The notes below the pieces were generated by a model that did no database searches, was not told the origin of the DNA, and saw nothing but the letters and a program-made list of their open reading frames with translations. DNA of 64,000 nt from Lactonifactor longoviformis DSM 17459. GTDB lineage: Bacteria > Bacillota > Clostridia > Lachnospirales > Lachnospiraceae. Every line of letters starts with the position of its first letter. Within the stretch, counting starts at the first letter, position 1. Position numbers and translations under genes: made by a program. Below, piece after piece: positions 25,671-33,692 of the stretch. The DNA lies in contig NZ_FQVI01000013.1 in the NCBI RefSeq assembly GCF_900129135.1, positions 1 to 64,000 of the forward strand, read 5' to 3'.

Positions 25671-26408
25671 ATGAGATTAGAAGGAAAAACAGCTATTGTA
25701 ACAGGCGCAGGCAGAGGACTGGGTAAGGGAATTGCCCTTAAACTGGCACAAGAGGGAGCCAGTGTAATGATCTGTGACATGGTGGAGGAAAATGCCCAAA
25801 GCGTGGTTCAGGAGATTGAGGCATCCGGGGGAAAGGCCTCTTACCAAATCTGCAATGTAGCGGTCCTCGATGAGGTAAACGCATTATTTGAAAAGACACT
25901 GGATGCATACGGAAAGGTAGATATTCTGGTGAATAATGCCGGGATCAACCGGGATTCCATGCTGCATAAGATGTCCGTGGAACAGTGGGATCAGGTAATT
26001 GCCGTTAACCTTACTGGCACTTTTTATATGACACAGGCAGCTGCAAAACTGATGCGGGAACAGGAGAGCGGCGCCATTATAAATATTTCTTCCGCCAGCT
26101 GGCTGGGGAATGTGGGACAGGCCAACTATGCGGCTTCCAAGGCGGGCGTGGTCGGACTGACAAAGACAGCGGCAAGAGAACTGGCAAAAAAAGGGGTGAC
26201 CTGCAATGCCATCTGTCCGGGCTTTATAGAGACAGATATGACTAGAGGCGTTCCGGAAAAAGTATGGGACATTATGGTGGGAAAGATCCCTATGGGCCGC
26301 GCAGGCAAGCCCTCAGATGTTGCGAATATGGTGGCATTTCTGGCTTCAGAGGAAGCAGACTATATTACCGGAGAGGTAATTAATGTTGGAGGCGGCATGG
26401 TGCTGTAA
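25671..26408 (+). CDS. SDR-family 3-oxoacyl reductase / (R)-3-hydroxyacyl dehydrogenase (FabG-like)
   Basis: A 245-residue classical short-chain dehydrogenase. Cofactor motif TGAGRGLGKG is at residues 11-20, NNAG at 88-91, and the catalytic Ser140/141, Tyr153 and Lys157 lie in NISSASW and NYAASKAG. Asp36 (in MICDMVEE) after the second strand points to NAD rather than NADP. FabG/PhaB-type members handle (R)-3-hydroxyacyl substrates. In this operon it sits beside an (S)-type dehydrogenase, so it may oxidise an (R)-3-hydroxyacyl-CoA (inference). RBS GAGAGGAGAA precedes the ATG. Confidence 0.88.
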   Translation: MRLEGKTAIVTGAGRGLGKGIALKLAQEGASVMICDMVEENAQSVVQEIEASGGKASYQICNVAVLDEVNALFEKTLDAYGKVDILVNNAGINRDSMLHKMSVEQWDQVIAVNLTGTFYMTQAAAKLMREQESGAIINISSASWLGNVGQANYAASKAGVVGLTKTAARELAKKGVTCNAICPGFIETDMTRGVPEKVWDIMVGKIPMGRAGKPSDVANMVAFLASEEADYITGEVINVGGGMVL

Positions 26409-26446
26409 AAAAGGGACAGGGATCCCAAAAGAAAGGATGAGAGGAA

Positions 26447-27295
26447 ATGGAGCTGAATAAAGTAGCTGTAATCGGCGCCGGACTTATGGGCAGCGGTATC
26501 GCCCAGACCTGTGCGCAGGCAGGATATGAGGTAGTAAATGTAGATGTCTTCCCGGGTGCTCTGGAGAAGGCAGAGGCTAACCTGAGCGCCTTGTTTGACA
26601 AGAAAGTGCAGAAGGGGAAGATGACGGAAGGGGAAAAATGTGAGATCCTGGGAAGAATCTCCTACAGCAGCACGTACGAAGATGTAAAAGGCGCGTATCT
26701 GATTGTGGAGGCAGTTCCGGAAAAAATAGATATAAAAAAGGAAACCTTTGCAAATCTGGATCAATATGCAGATGAGGAAACCATCCTCGTTTCCAACACT
26801 TCAGGCTTAAGCATTTCAGAGATCGCCGCAGCCACAAAAAGGCCGCACAAGGTAATGGGAGTCCATTTCTTCTATCCGGCACCCGTAATGAAGCTGGCAG
26901 AGCTTATCCGGGGGCTTGCCACCTCCGATGATACCTACCGCACGGTGCGTGAATTCGCAGATCGCATAAAAAAGACCATTGTAGATGCCCCTGAGTTCCC
27001 GGGTTTTATCGTAAACAGAATCCTGGTTCCTATGCAGAATGAGGCAGCATTTATGGTAATGGAAGGCTGCAGTCCGGAGGATGTGGACAATGCCATGAAG
27101 CTGGGGGCGAACCATCCCATGGGTCCCCTGGAGCTTACGGATTTTGTGGGGGTGGATGTGATGCTGGCTACCATGACAGGGCTGTACGAAGGATTCCATG
27201 ACAGCAAATACAGACCGTGTCCTCTGCTGGAGACTATGGTAAAGGCCGGTCATCTGGGCCGCAAGAGCGGCCGCGGATTCTATAAATACGAGTAA
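26447..27295 (+). CDS. hbd: 3-hydroxyacyl-CoA dehydrogenase (3-hydroxybutyryl-CoA type)
   Basis: A 282-residue single-function dehydrogenase. The NAD motif VIGAGLMGSGIAQTC is N-terminal, and the catalytic His is in GVHFFYPAPVMKLAEL. The C-terminal dimer domain contains PGFIVNRILVPMQNEAAFMV and NHPMGPLELTDFVGVD. Size and sequence match the clostridial Hbd enzymes that interconvert (S)-3-hydroxybutyryl-CoA and acetoacetyl-CoA. It lies 38 bases after the SDR gene and 36 before the thiolase gene. Crotonase and butyryl-CoA dehydrogenase, the usual butyrate-cluster partners, are absent. Confidence 0.92.
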   Translation: MELNKVAVIGAGLMGSGIAQTCAQAGYEVVNVDVFPGALEKAEANLSALFDKKVQKGKMTEGEKCEILGRISYSSTYEDVKGAYLIVEAVPEKIDIKKETFANLDQYADEETILVSNTSGLSISEIAAATKRPHKVMGVHFFYPAPVMKLAELIRGLATSDDTYRTVREFADRIKKTIVDAPEFPGFIVNRILVPMQNEAAFMVMEGCSPEDVDNAMKLGANHPMGPLELTDFVGVDVMLATMTGLYEGFHDSKYRPCPLLETMVKAGHLGRKSGRGFYKYE

Positions 27296-27331
27296 AGAGC
27301 AGATGTTCAGATAAGATGAGGAGGAAGCAGG

Positions 27332-28513
27332 ATGAAAGAAGTAGTAGCAGTAAGCGGTGTAAGGCTCCCGGTGGGAGCTTTTGGAGGAAGTCTGAAAGAT
27401 ATTTCCGCTATCGATATGGGCGCTATGGTGGTGAAAGAGGCAGTAAAACGTGCGGGAATTGCACCGGAAAAGGTGGATGAGGTTATCATCGGACAGGTCG
27501 GACAGATTGCAGAGAATGGATTTGTAGCCAGGGCCATCAGCCTGAAGGCAGGTCTTCCCAATGAGACTACAGCATACTCTGTAAACCGACAGTGCGGATC
27601 CGGTCTTCAGGCCATTGCCGACGCTGTGATGGAGATTCAGACCGGATATGCCGACATAGTAGTGGCCGGAGGGGCGGAGAACATATCTCAGCTGCCTTAT
27701 TATGTGAAGGACGCAAGGTGGGGAGCCAGAATGGGTCACAAGGTCTTTGAGGATGGAGTGATTGATATTCTCACATGGCCGTTAGGCCCTTATCACAATG
27801 GTGTAACGGCGGAAAATGTGGCAAGAGAGTACCATGTGTCCAGAGAAGAACAGGATGCCTTTGCTCTGGAAAGTCACAGAAGAGCAGTACAGGCAATCAA
27901 AGACGGGAAATTCAGGGACGAGATTCTTCCTGTGGAGTTAAAGGACCGGAAAGGGAATGTCACTGTATTTGACACCGACGAGGGCCCCAGAGACGGGCAG
28001 ACCATAGAAAAGCTCCAAAAGCTCAGACCCTGTTTTGTAAAGGACGGAACGGTTACCGCGGGGAATGCATCCAGCCTGAATGACGGGGCCGCTGCAGTAG
28101 TTCTTATGAGCCGTGAGAAGGCAGAGGAATTAGGAATAAAACCAGTGCTTGCCATCAGGGGATATGCAGTGGCCGGCAATGACGGGGCCCTTATGGGCTA
28201 TGCGCCTAAGCTGTCCAGCGAAAAACTGGCCGGAAAGCTGGGATTAGATTTACAGGCCATTGACATGTTTGAGATCAATGAGGCCTTTGCCAGCCAGGCA
28301 CTTGCGGTATCCAGAGATCTTGGCCTGGATATGAATAAAGTAAATATATACGGGGGAGGAATCTCCATCGGCCATCCCATTGGAGCAACGGGCGCAATTC
28401 TTACAGTGAAAGTAATGTACGAGCTGGCGCGTACGGATAAGAAGGACGCCATGATCAGCATGTGCATCGGCGGAGGCCAGGGAATCTCTATGTATGTTAC
28501 AAAGTGTGAATAG
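27332..28513 (+). CDS. thlA: Acetyl-CoA acetyltransferase (thiolase)
   Basis: A 393-residue thiolase. Active-site Cys88 lies in NRQCGSG, His348 in GHPIGATGA and Cys378 in CIGGGQG. It cleaves acetoacetyl-CoA (or a longer 3-oxoacyl-CoA) to acetyl-CoA, or condenses two acetyl-CoA. It is the last gene of the acyl-CoA operon, and a bidirectional terminator follows three bases after its stop. Together with the preceding genes it would complete conversion of a 3-hydroxy or 3-oxo acid to acetyl-CoA. Confidence 0.94.
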   Translation: MKEVVAVSGVRLPVGAFGGSLKDISAIDMGAMVVKEAVKRAGIAPEKVDEVIIGQVGQIAENGFVARAISLKAGLPNETTAYSVNRQCGSGLQAIADAVMEIQTGYADIVVAGGAENISQLPYYVKDARWGARMGHKVFEDGVIDILTWPLGPYHNGVTAENVAREYHVSREEQDAFALESHRRAVQAIKDGKFRDEILPVELKDRKGNVTVFDTDEGPRDGQTIEKLQKLRPCFVKDGTVTAGNASSLNDGAAAVVLMSREKAEELGIKPVLAIRGYAVAGNDGALMGYAPKLSSEKLAGKLGLDLQAIDMFEINEAFASQALAVSRDLGLDMNKVNIYGGGISIGHPIGATGAILTVKVMYELARTDKKDAMISMCIGGGQGISMYVTKCE

Positions 28514-28516
28514 AAC

Positions 28517-28553
28517 AGCAAGAAAAACCGGATATCAGTCCGGTTTTTCTGCT
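28517..28553. terminator. Bidirectional terminator between thiolase gene and methyltransferase operon
   Basis: The hairpin GAAAAACCGGA...TCCGGTTTTTC with flanking AGCA/TGCT pairs works in both directions. It lies directly after the thiolase stop and overlaps the last codons of the convergent gene at 28535. Confidence 0.8.
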
Positions 28554-29212
28554 GCCTGAACCTGAGGTCCGGACAACGGCTGCCTGCCGTTTCTTCGAAG
28601 GCATTCTTTGTTTTTACAGGTACTGCAGTCATGAACTGCGGCGAAGCAGTCCTGTTTGTGGGTTAGCTCCAGGATATAGCCCATACTCCTGGGGGGATGA
28701 AAGACATAGCTGCCGCTTACAGTGACTCCTGTATGCTGGTTTTTTTCTATCTTTTTTAGGATGATCTGCTGTGCTTTCCAGGGCAGCTGTTCCGGAGCTT
28801 CTAAACGCCTTTTGATTCCCACCTCCCTTCTTCTGCACTCAGCTTTTACTGCAGCAGCAACGGTGCTGTCCATAGAGAAGAGCAGCTCCTCGGCAGCCTT
28901 ATCCGCCAGCAGCCCTTTCAGAAGGGTGTCCTTAGCACAGGAGACAACATAGGGTTCTGCTCCGCTGCCCAGGGTAAGCAGACAGTACCAGTGGGTTTTG
29001 CCAAAGCAGATCCATGCACAGGGGGACACGGCGTTTCGCAGGCCCTGCACGATTTCGGGATATATTGTTTCTGCTTTTTTGTAAGACGGCATCCCGGGAT
29101 AACATTCTGCTGTCCGGAAGACACGCTCTTTCTCTAATGTAAAATCAAATGCAGTTATTGTTTTTACAAGTTCCACTATCATTCCCCCCGGCTTCTGTCC
29201 TGCTGTATTCAT
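28535..29212 (-). CDS. MetH activation-domain-like protein (likely corrinoid reactivation or accessory)
   Basis: A 225-residue protein that I place with the vitamin-B12-dependent methionine synthase activation-like proteins found in corrinoid methyltransferase clusters. Pointers are the EISEKSAE-like middle (KGLLADKAAEELLFSMDSTV), the segment VGIKRRLEAPEQLPW, SGSYVFHPPRSMGYILEL and a C-terminal cysteine group HDCSTCKNKEC. Such proteins bind SAM or the corrinoid partner and help return inactive Co(II) to the active cycle. It is the last gene of the operon, two bases after a permease gene. No RACo-type ferredoxin/ATPase is present, so how it would gain electrons is unclear; the Cys group may hold a cluster or metal. 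Confidence 0.58.
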   Translation of the reverse strand: MNTAGQKPGGMIVELVKTITAFDFTLEKERVFRTAECYPGMPSYKKAETIYPEIVQGLRNAVSPCAWICFGKTHWYCLLTLGSGAEPYVVSCAKDTLLKGLLADKAAEELLFSMDSTVAAAVKAECRRREVGIKRRLEAPEQLPWKAQQIILKKIEKNQHTGVTVSGSYVFHPPRSMGYILELTHKQDCFAAVHDCSTCKNKECLRRNGRQPLSGPQVQAAEKPD

Positions 29213-29214
29213 TT

Positions 29215-29946
29215 CTACTTAAATACTACGGTATAGATCTGTACCAGCATGATCACAGCCAGTACCATATAAAACATCCGCCGGACCGTCCCCTGGCTTA
29301 TCAGGTCAGTGACCTTCCGGCCGATCAGACCGCCGCAGATCCCTGCAGGCACGCAGTAGAGCACCAGGGAGAGATCTGCATATCCGCTCATGGTATAGCG
29401 TACCATAGAACCGGAGGTGGTGAGAAGGGTGATTAAGATACTCTGTATCGCCGCCTCCTTTGGCTCCAAATCCAGGAAGACCAAAAGCACAGTCATCAAG
29501 AACGGACCGCCCCCTATGCCGAAAAAGCTGGAAAGCATACCGCAGCTCATGCCGAGAAGTACCTTGAGGAGAGGATTCTCCACGGCCTTCATCTTTACTC
29601 TCTCCCGAACAATTACAGATACCAGCATGACCAGAATTGCAGCCAAATACGCTTTGTTCACAGTATCTGCAGGGACATATGCCATCATGGAAGCGCCTAC
29701 AAAGCTGCCGGCAATCCCTCCGAAGCCCATATAGACAATATTATTTAGTTTTACCTTATTGCCCTGTGCCTTATAGGTAATCAGATTTGTAGCTGCCATA
29801 GCAAGGACTGTGAAGGATGAGGTGAAGGAGGCCAGACCCTTTGAGACATCAAAGAGATTCAGCAGGGGCCGCAGGATCATACCTCCCCCCACACCTACTA
29901 CTGTGCCGATGACAGTGGCTGCTAAAGCTAATATGAAGTAAACCAT
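29215..29946 (-). CDS. TSUP (TauE/SafE) family permease, second copy
   Basis: A 243-residue membrane protein with about eight helices. The paired motifs GTVVGVGGGMILRPLL near the N-terminus and SSFFGIGGGPFLMTVLLVFL at mid-protein are the duplicated glycine-rich signature of TauE/SafE permeases. These export or import sulfite, sulfonates and small organic anions. The gene starts 15 bases after a related permease gene in the same operon, so the pair may form a heteromer or handle entry and exit separately. The methyltransferase context suggests that the transported compound is the methyl donor or its demethylated product (inference). Confidence 0.85.
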   Translation of the reverse strand: MVYFILALAATVIGTVVGVGGGMILRPLLNLFDVSKGLASFTSSFTVLAMAATNLITYKAQGNKVKLNNIVYMGFGGIAGSFVGASMMAYVPADTVNKAYLAAILVMLVSVIVRERVKMKAVENPLLKVLLGMSCGMLSSFFGIGGGPFLMTVLLVFLDLEPKEAAIQSILITLLTTSGSMVRYTMSGYADLSLVLYCVPAGICGGLIGRKVTDLISQGTVRRMFYMVLAVIMLVQIYTVVFK

Positions 29947-29961
29947 GGGATCCCCTCTTCC

Positions 29962-30699
29962 TTAAAATAGTTTCATGCCTTTGCAGAATTGGTAAGCTCC
30001 CATGATAATCAGCATGGTGTACACAAGAACAGACACGAGTTTTTTGTTGAACTTCTTAAACAGGTGAAGGCCTGCGATGCCGCTGATGATAACGGCAACG
30101 GCTCCGGGTATCAGGTATTTTACGGTCTCAGTGGTGTAGGAACCTGACATAAATTTGAGGATAGTGGCCCACCCGTACATCATAAAGAAGTTAAATTCGA
30201 TACAGGCTTTATACTGAAGGGGGGAATCTGCCGCCGCATTATAGTAGATGGCCAGAGGCGGTCCCCCAATGTTCAGAAGACCTGTAAAAACACCGGCTAC
30301 AAATCCCGCGATTCCGCCGTTTGCATAGGTGGGTTTTATCTTAATGGTTTTTTTCATGGTGGCAAAGAAATAAATGCCTACAATCACAAGGAATACGCCC
30401 AATACCAGCTGCATCGTGGTGGCTGTTGTAAATGTCATAATCCATGCACCGATAGCTGTGCTGATAAAGGATACCACGAGGGGTACAACACTCATTTTCC
30501 AGTTGATATTTTTATGGAGCTTAATGGTCATCTGGATACCAATAATTGTGAGCATAGCCGGGGTCAGTGCCGATGCTTCCGGAAGGGCAATAACCAGAGG
30601 AAGAAAGGACATCCACACCATAGCGGATCCAAAGCCTGTGATACCCTGGACAAACGCTCCGGCAAAAGCAATAACAAATACCATAATATAAGTAAACAT
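29962..30699 (-). CDS. TSUP (TauE/SafE) family permease, first copy
   Basis: A membrane protein of about 245 residues with eight predicted helices and the glycine-rich repeats AGAFVQGITGFGSAMVWMSF and AGVFTGLLNIGGPPLAIYY. It is only distantly like the next gene. The start lies at ATG 30699 or 30705, both served by GGGAGGTGA; the frame also has an upstream TTG, which is unlikely. It follows the MtrH-like gene by about 40 bases. Two different TSUP genes in one methyltransferase operon are unusual. Confidence 0.84.
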   Translation of the reverse strand: MFTYIMVFVIAFAGAFVQGITGFGSAMVWMSFLPLVIALPEASALTPAMLTIIGIQMTIKLHKNINWKMSVVPLVVSFISTAIGAWIMTFTTATTMQLVLGVFLVIVGIYFFATMKKTIKIKPTYANGGIAGFVAGVFTGLLNIGGPPLAIYYNAAADSPLQYKACIEFNFFMMYGWATILKFMSGSYTTETVKYLIPGAVAVIISGIAGLHLFKKFNKKLVSVLVYTMLIIMGAYQFCKGMKLF

Positions 30700-30738
30700 A
30701 ATCATTTCACCTCCCAAGGTCTGATTATAGTAGATTTG

Positions 30739-31674
30739 CTACAGCACTTTGTACATAGGGTGTTCTTTTGTCAGGGGACAGATTCCCCCGGAGCGCTTCC
30801 CGTAGACGTGGAATGCGTTTACTGCCGCAACAGAGGGCATAACCCAGCGGCATCCGTCCAGGGGACCGATAAATAGAAAATTACATCCGTTTGCTGCCAG
30901 ATAGGAGTTAACTGATGCATCCACGGCTCTGAACTGTTCAGTGCTGATGGTTTCCTTGTTTCTTAGCCAGGGGCTGGCATAGGTGGCGTTTGACGGCGCC
31001 GTACCGACCGGAATTCCCAGTTCCTCTTTGATCACTCTGGCGGCATAGGGGATGGTCCCCATATTAGAGAGATCCAGCGCGGGAATATCTACCATGATTT
31101 TCGTCATTCCAGCCCGGGCTGCTTTGTCCAGGAAGCCCTCCTTTCCTCCCTTGCCAGTGAGTACCTTATATGGTCCGTCAGCCTTTTTGCTGCCGGGATT
31201 GTAAGCCTGAATGACAGACGCCTGAATGGGAAGCCGGGACAGAACCTCCAGCTCCTCTGAGGTGCTGAAGCCATTGATGGAGTTATAGACGATTCCGTCC
31301 AGCATCCCCCTGCGGTTAAGCTCCTGAAGTGCTGCAATCCGTACCTCAGGCAGAGTTGCATTTAATAATATCGGGGCATCAGTAATACCTTTTAAAAATG
31401 TTATATACCGGATCAGGGCTTCCGGGGTATTGCCGATAACGTCAAGCATGTACTTTACCCCCAGCTGCTCGGATAATGCATTGCAGGTTTTTATCAGGGC
31501 ACCTGCCTTTTCTTCGTCAAAGCTTCCGGTCTGCGGATCCTTTACAATCCGGTGATTCATATAAAATATACTGCCGATGAGTACCGTGGGTATTTCCCCG
31601 TAATCGCCCCCGATCCTTACGTTGCCAATTGTAAAATCCTTTTCAAAACAGTCGTATAATTTTTTTTGCTCCAT
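30739..31674 (-). CDS. MtrH-family methylcorrinoid:tetrahydrofolate methyltransferase
   Basis: A 311-residue pterin-binding TIM-barrel protein related to MtrH, the methyl-H4MPT-handling subunit of methanogens, and to bacterial MtgA-type proteins. Family segments are VLIGSIFYMNHRIVKDP, KYMLDVIGNTPEALIRYI, GFLDKAARAGMTKIMVDIPA and GCNFLFIGPLDGCRWVMPSV. In acetogenic demethylation the bacterial versions accept the methyl group from a methylated corrinoid protein and place it on tetrahydrofolate. The ATG at 31674 follows CGGAGG; ten upstream codons lack a ribosome site. It lies just after the UroD-like gene, completing a donor-corrinoid-acceptor set with the two genes before it. Confidence 0.82.
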   Translation of the reverse strand: MEQKKLYDCFEKDFTIGNVRIGGDYGEIPTVLIGSIFYMNHRIVKDPQTGSFDEEKAGALIKTCNALSEQLGVKYMLDVIGNTPEALIRYITFLKGITDAPILLNATLPEVRIAALQELNRRGMLDGIVYNSINGFSTSEELEVLSRLPIQASVIQAYNPGSKKADGPYKVLTGKGGKEGFLDKAARAGMTKIMVDIPALDLSNMGTIPYAARVIKEELGIPVGTAPSNATYASPWLRNKETISTEQFRAVDASVNSYLAANGCNFLFIGPLDGCRWVMPSVAAVNAFHVYGKRSGGICPLTKEHPMYKVL

Positions 31675-31723
31675 AAAAGTTAACCTCCGCTTGGTGCCGG
31701 GCATTCAGGCTGACCCGTTCCGC

Positions 31724-32860
31724 TTAACATTTTCCGTATTTTTTCATAGCGTGCATCCAGGCTTTCACCAGCTCCGGCTTTGAGGTATCGTTAAGCATAT
31801 TGGGTCCCATCAGGAAATAACCTTCATATCCCCTGGCATATGTATCGATATATTCTTTTACCAGGGTCTCCATCTCATCCTCTGTCAGATTGGCAAAGGC
31901 CGCAGGCGCTATTCCAAACCACAGGCACGCCCCGTAAGACTTCAGAATATCCAGGATTCTCTTAATATCACAGTTTAATGCCCAGGGCGTTGCCACATGA
32001 AATACGGTATTGCCGGCCTCGCAGGACTCTGTAACAAATTTCTCGATATCAGCAACCTCATCAATGCCGGACTGGGAATGCCATCTTACCCCGGGCGGGG
32101 TCATGCATGCCAGCGCTTTCTGAATCTTCATATAGGCAGGCATAAATAATTCGTTGTATTGTTTGGGGCTGCACAGGGACGGAGATCCGGTGGCGTCTGC
32201 CATTGAGATGCCCACGGCACCCCGATCCAGAAGGGCTTTTCCTATAGTTATTGTCACGTCCGCACAGTAGTCCAGCAATTCCCGGACAAAATCCGGTCTC
32301 CTTTTCATATCAACCACAAACTTGCTGGCGCCTCTCAGGCAGCAGGCAAGGGAGATGGGTCCGCTTAAATGACCGATAATAGGATAAATATCCCCGATCT
32401 TCTCTCTCAGCAGCGCTACGGTATCCAGAACCACCGGAAGCCTTCCGTCTGTTTCCGGGTTAATTGCCTTCAGGAGCTTCAGATCCTCAGGCTTTTTCAG
32501 CACGGCAGCCTTTGGAACGGAGACTGCGTCCTCAATCATATCAATGTCTACACCCATTATTTCCGGTGTTACAGAGTAGAGGTCCACGTTCGTCCATATA
32601 GTGTCAAACCCGAATTCAACTAACCCTGCCAGCATGGATTCACATTCTTTCAGATAATCGGTCTCCAGGTCACGTACCTTATAATCCACCAAATACCTGG
32701 GGTATTCTCTGTAAAATGCCCAGGCCATAAGGCGGTCCGGTTTTGCGTGGTGGACGTTTACGCAGTTGAATCTTTCCAGGGGAGTCATCCGTTCCCCGGA
32801 ATTCATTACCTGTTCATGCAGCTGTGCGGCCAGCCTGTCAATTCTTTCATTTGATTTCAT
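31724..32860 (-). CDS. UroD-family methyltransferase-like protein without H-x-C motif
   Basis: A 378-residue uroporphyrinogen decarboxylase superfamily protein. Family marks include TPLERFNCVNVHHAKPDR, GPISLACCLRGASKF, ADATGSPSLCSPKQYNELFM and the C-terminal GYFLMGPNML. Where MtaA-type enzymes carry H-x-C for zinc, this reads RWHSQSGIDEV, so the His remains but the Cys does not. By position (between corrinoid protein and MtrH) it is the likely substrate:corrinoid methyltransferase; the missing Cys suggests the substrate is not a thiol-activated one as with coenzyme M (inference). The ATG has GGGAAGGAGT upstream. Spacing to neighbours is 22 and about 49 bases. Confidence 0.8.
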   Translation of the reverse strand: MKSNERIDRLAAQLHEQVMNSGERMTPLERFNCVNVHHAKPDRLMAWAFYREYPRYLVDYKVRDLETDYLKECESMLAGLVEFGFDTIWTNVDLYSVTPEIMGVDIDMIEDAVSVPKAAVLKKPEDLKLLKAINPETDGRLPVVLDTVALLREKIGDIYPIIGHLSGPISLACCLRGASKFVVDMKRRPDFVRELLDYCADVTITIGKALLDRGAVGISMADATGSPSLCSPKQYNELFMPAYMKIQKALACMTPPGVRWHSQSGIDEVADIEKFVTESCEAGNTVFHVATPWALNCDIKRILDILKSYGACLWFGIAPAAFANLTEDEMETLVKEYIDTYARGYEGYFLMGPNMLNDTSKPELVKAWMHAMKKYGKC

Positions 32861-32882
32861 AAATTAGCACTCCTTCCCCGGA

Positions 32883-33533
32883 CTATGCCTGTAAATCATC
32901 CATTAAACGGTTACACACCCGAATACACTCATTTCCGTTTTTAGACCATGCATCCGCCAGTACCTGCGCTGCAGTCTCGGGATTGGTGGAAGCCCCGCCG
33001 ATGGTGATTTTTACTTTACCCCTCAGTCCCTCGGCTTCCAGCTTTTCCGCCGTTTCCTTCATATACTTAGTAGTCTGCAGCATGGGGTTAGACATGGCGA
33101 GGATATCGGCATTGACCTCTTTTACTTTACTGATGAAGGTGTCCGGGGCTACATTAGTACCTAAGTCATAGACTTTGTAGCCCGCCCCGCTCAGCATAGC
33201 CGCAACTATATTCTTTCCGATTTCCTGGCTGCATTCCTTTACCACTCCAATTACTACGGTTCCTTTGTCTTCTCCATCCTTTTGTTCCAACAGGGGCTTC
33301 AGAATATCCAGTGCTTCTGTCATGGCGTCCGCAGAAGCGGCCAGATCCGGAACAAAATACTCTTTCTGGTCATACTTGTCTGAGACCATCTGCATACCCA
33401 CAACCAGAGCCTTGTCAATAATATCCGCTGCCGGAATTCCCGCATCCAGCGCTTCCTGGACAAGCTCCGCCGCATCGTCCCCTTCTCCGTCCACAATCAC
33501 GTCAATGATAGGCTGAAAATCAAAATCGCACAT
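32883..33533 (-). CDS. Corrinoid protein (MttC/MtaC-like) with Gln in place of the axial His
   Basis: A 216-residue two-domain corrinoid carrier. The N-terminal helical cap (residues 1-90) has MVSDKYDQKEYFVPDLAASA, matching B12-binding cap domains. The C-terminal Rossmann-like B12 domain starts at about 92 with GTVVIGVVK. The hallmark D-x-H-x-x-G, whose His ligates cobalt, reads C101-S-Q103-E-I-G: Asp is Cys and His is Gln. The rest of the site (GKNIVAAMLSGAGYKVYDLG, then the glycine-rich ITIGGA) is normal, so the protein still looks like a cobamide binder. The ATG at 33533 follows AAAGGAGGTATTTT; a GTG seven codons earlier overlaps that ribosome site. It is the first gene of the operon. Confidence 0.88.
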   Translation of the reverse strand: MCDFDFQPIIDVIVDGEGDDAAELVQEALDAGIPAADIIDKALVVGMQMVSDKYDQKEYFVPDLAASADAMTEALDILKPLLEQKDGEDKGTVVIGVVKECSQEIGKNIVAAMLSGAGYKVYDLGTNVAPDTFISKVKEVNADILAMSNPMLQTTKYMKETAEKLEAEGLRGKVKITIGGASTNPETAAQVLADAWSKNGNECIRVCNRLMDDLQA

Positions 33534-33617
33534 AAAATACCTCCTTTGGTTCACTTTTTACGGGTTACTATTTAAAATATAGCGCTATAAATAAACACAG
33601 AGTGTTTATATACATTT

Positions 33618-33633
33618 AAACGTATATACGTTT
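33618..33633. promoter_or_regulatory. GntR operator before the corrinoid operon
   Basis: AAACGTATATACGTTT is a perfect 16-base palindrome, 85 bases upstream of the corrinoid-protein start. A near copy precedes the GntR gene itself, which makes this a likely binding site of that regulator. Confidence 0.65.
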
Positions 33634-33692
33634 ATACCTTTATAAAAAGCGCAAGAATACCAGATGTATTCTAATGCGCATGGCTTTCCTAT

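Noticed and set aside
22463-28513. Classical butyrate synthesis cluster
   Set aside because: Crotonase, butyryl-CoA dehydrogenase and Etf genes are absent; ligase and SDR genes do not belong to that cluster.
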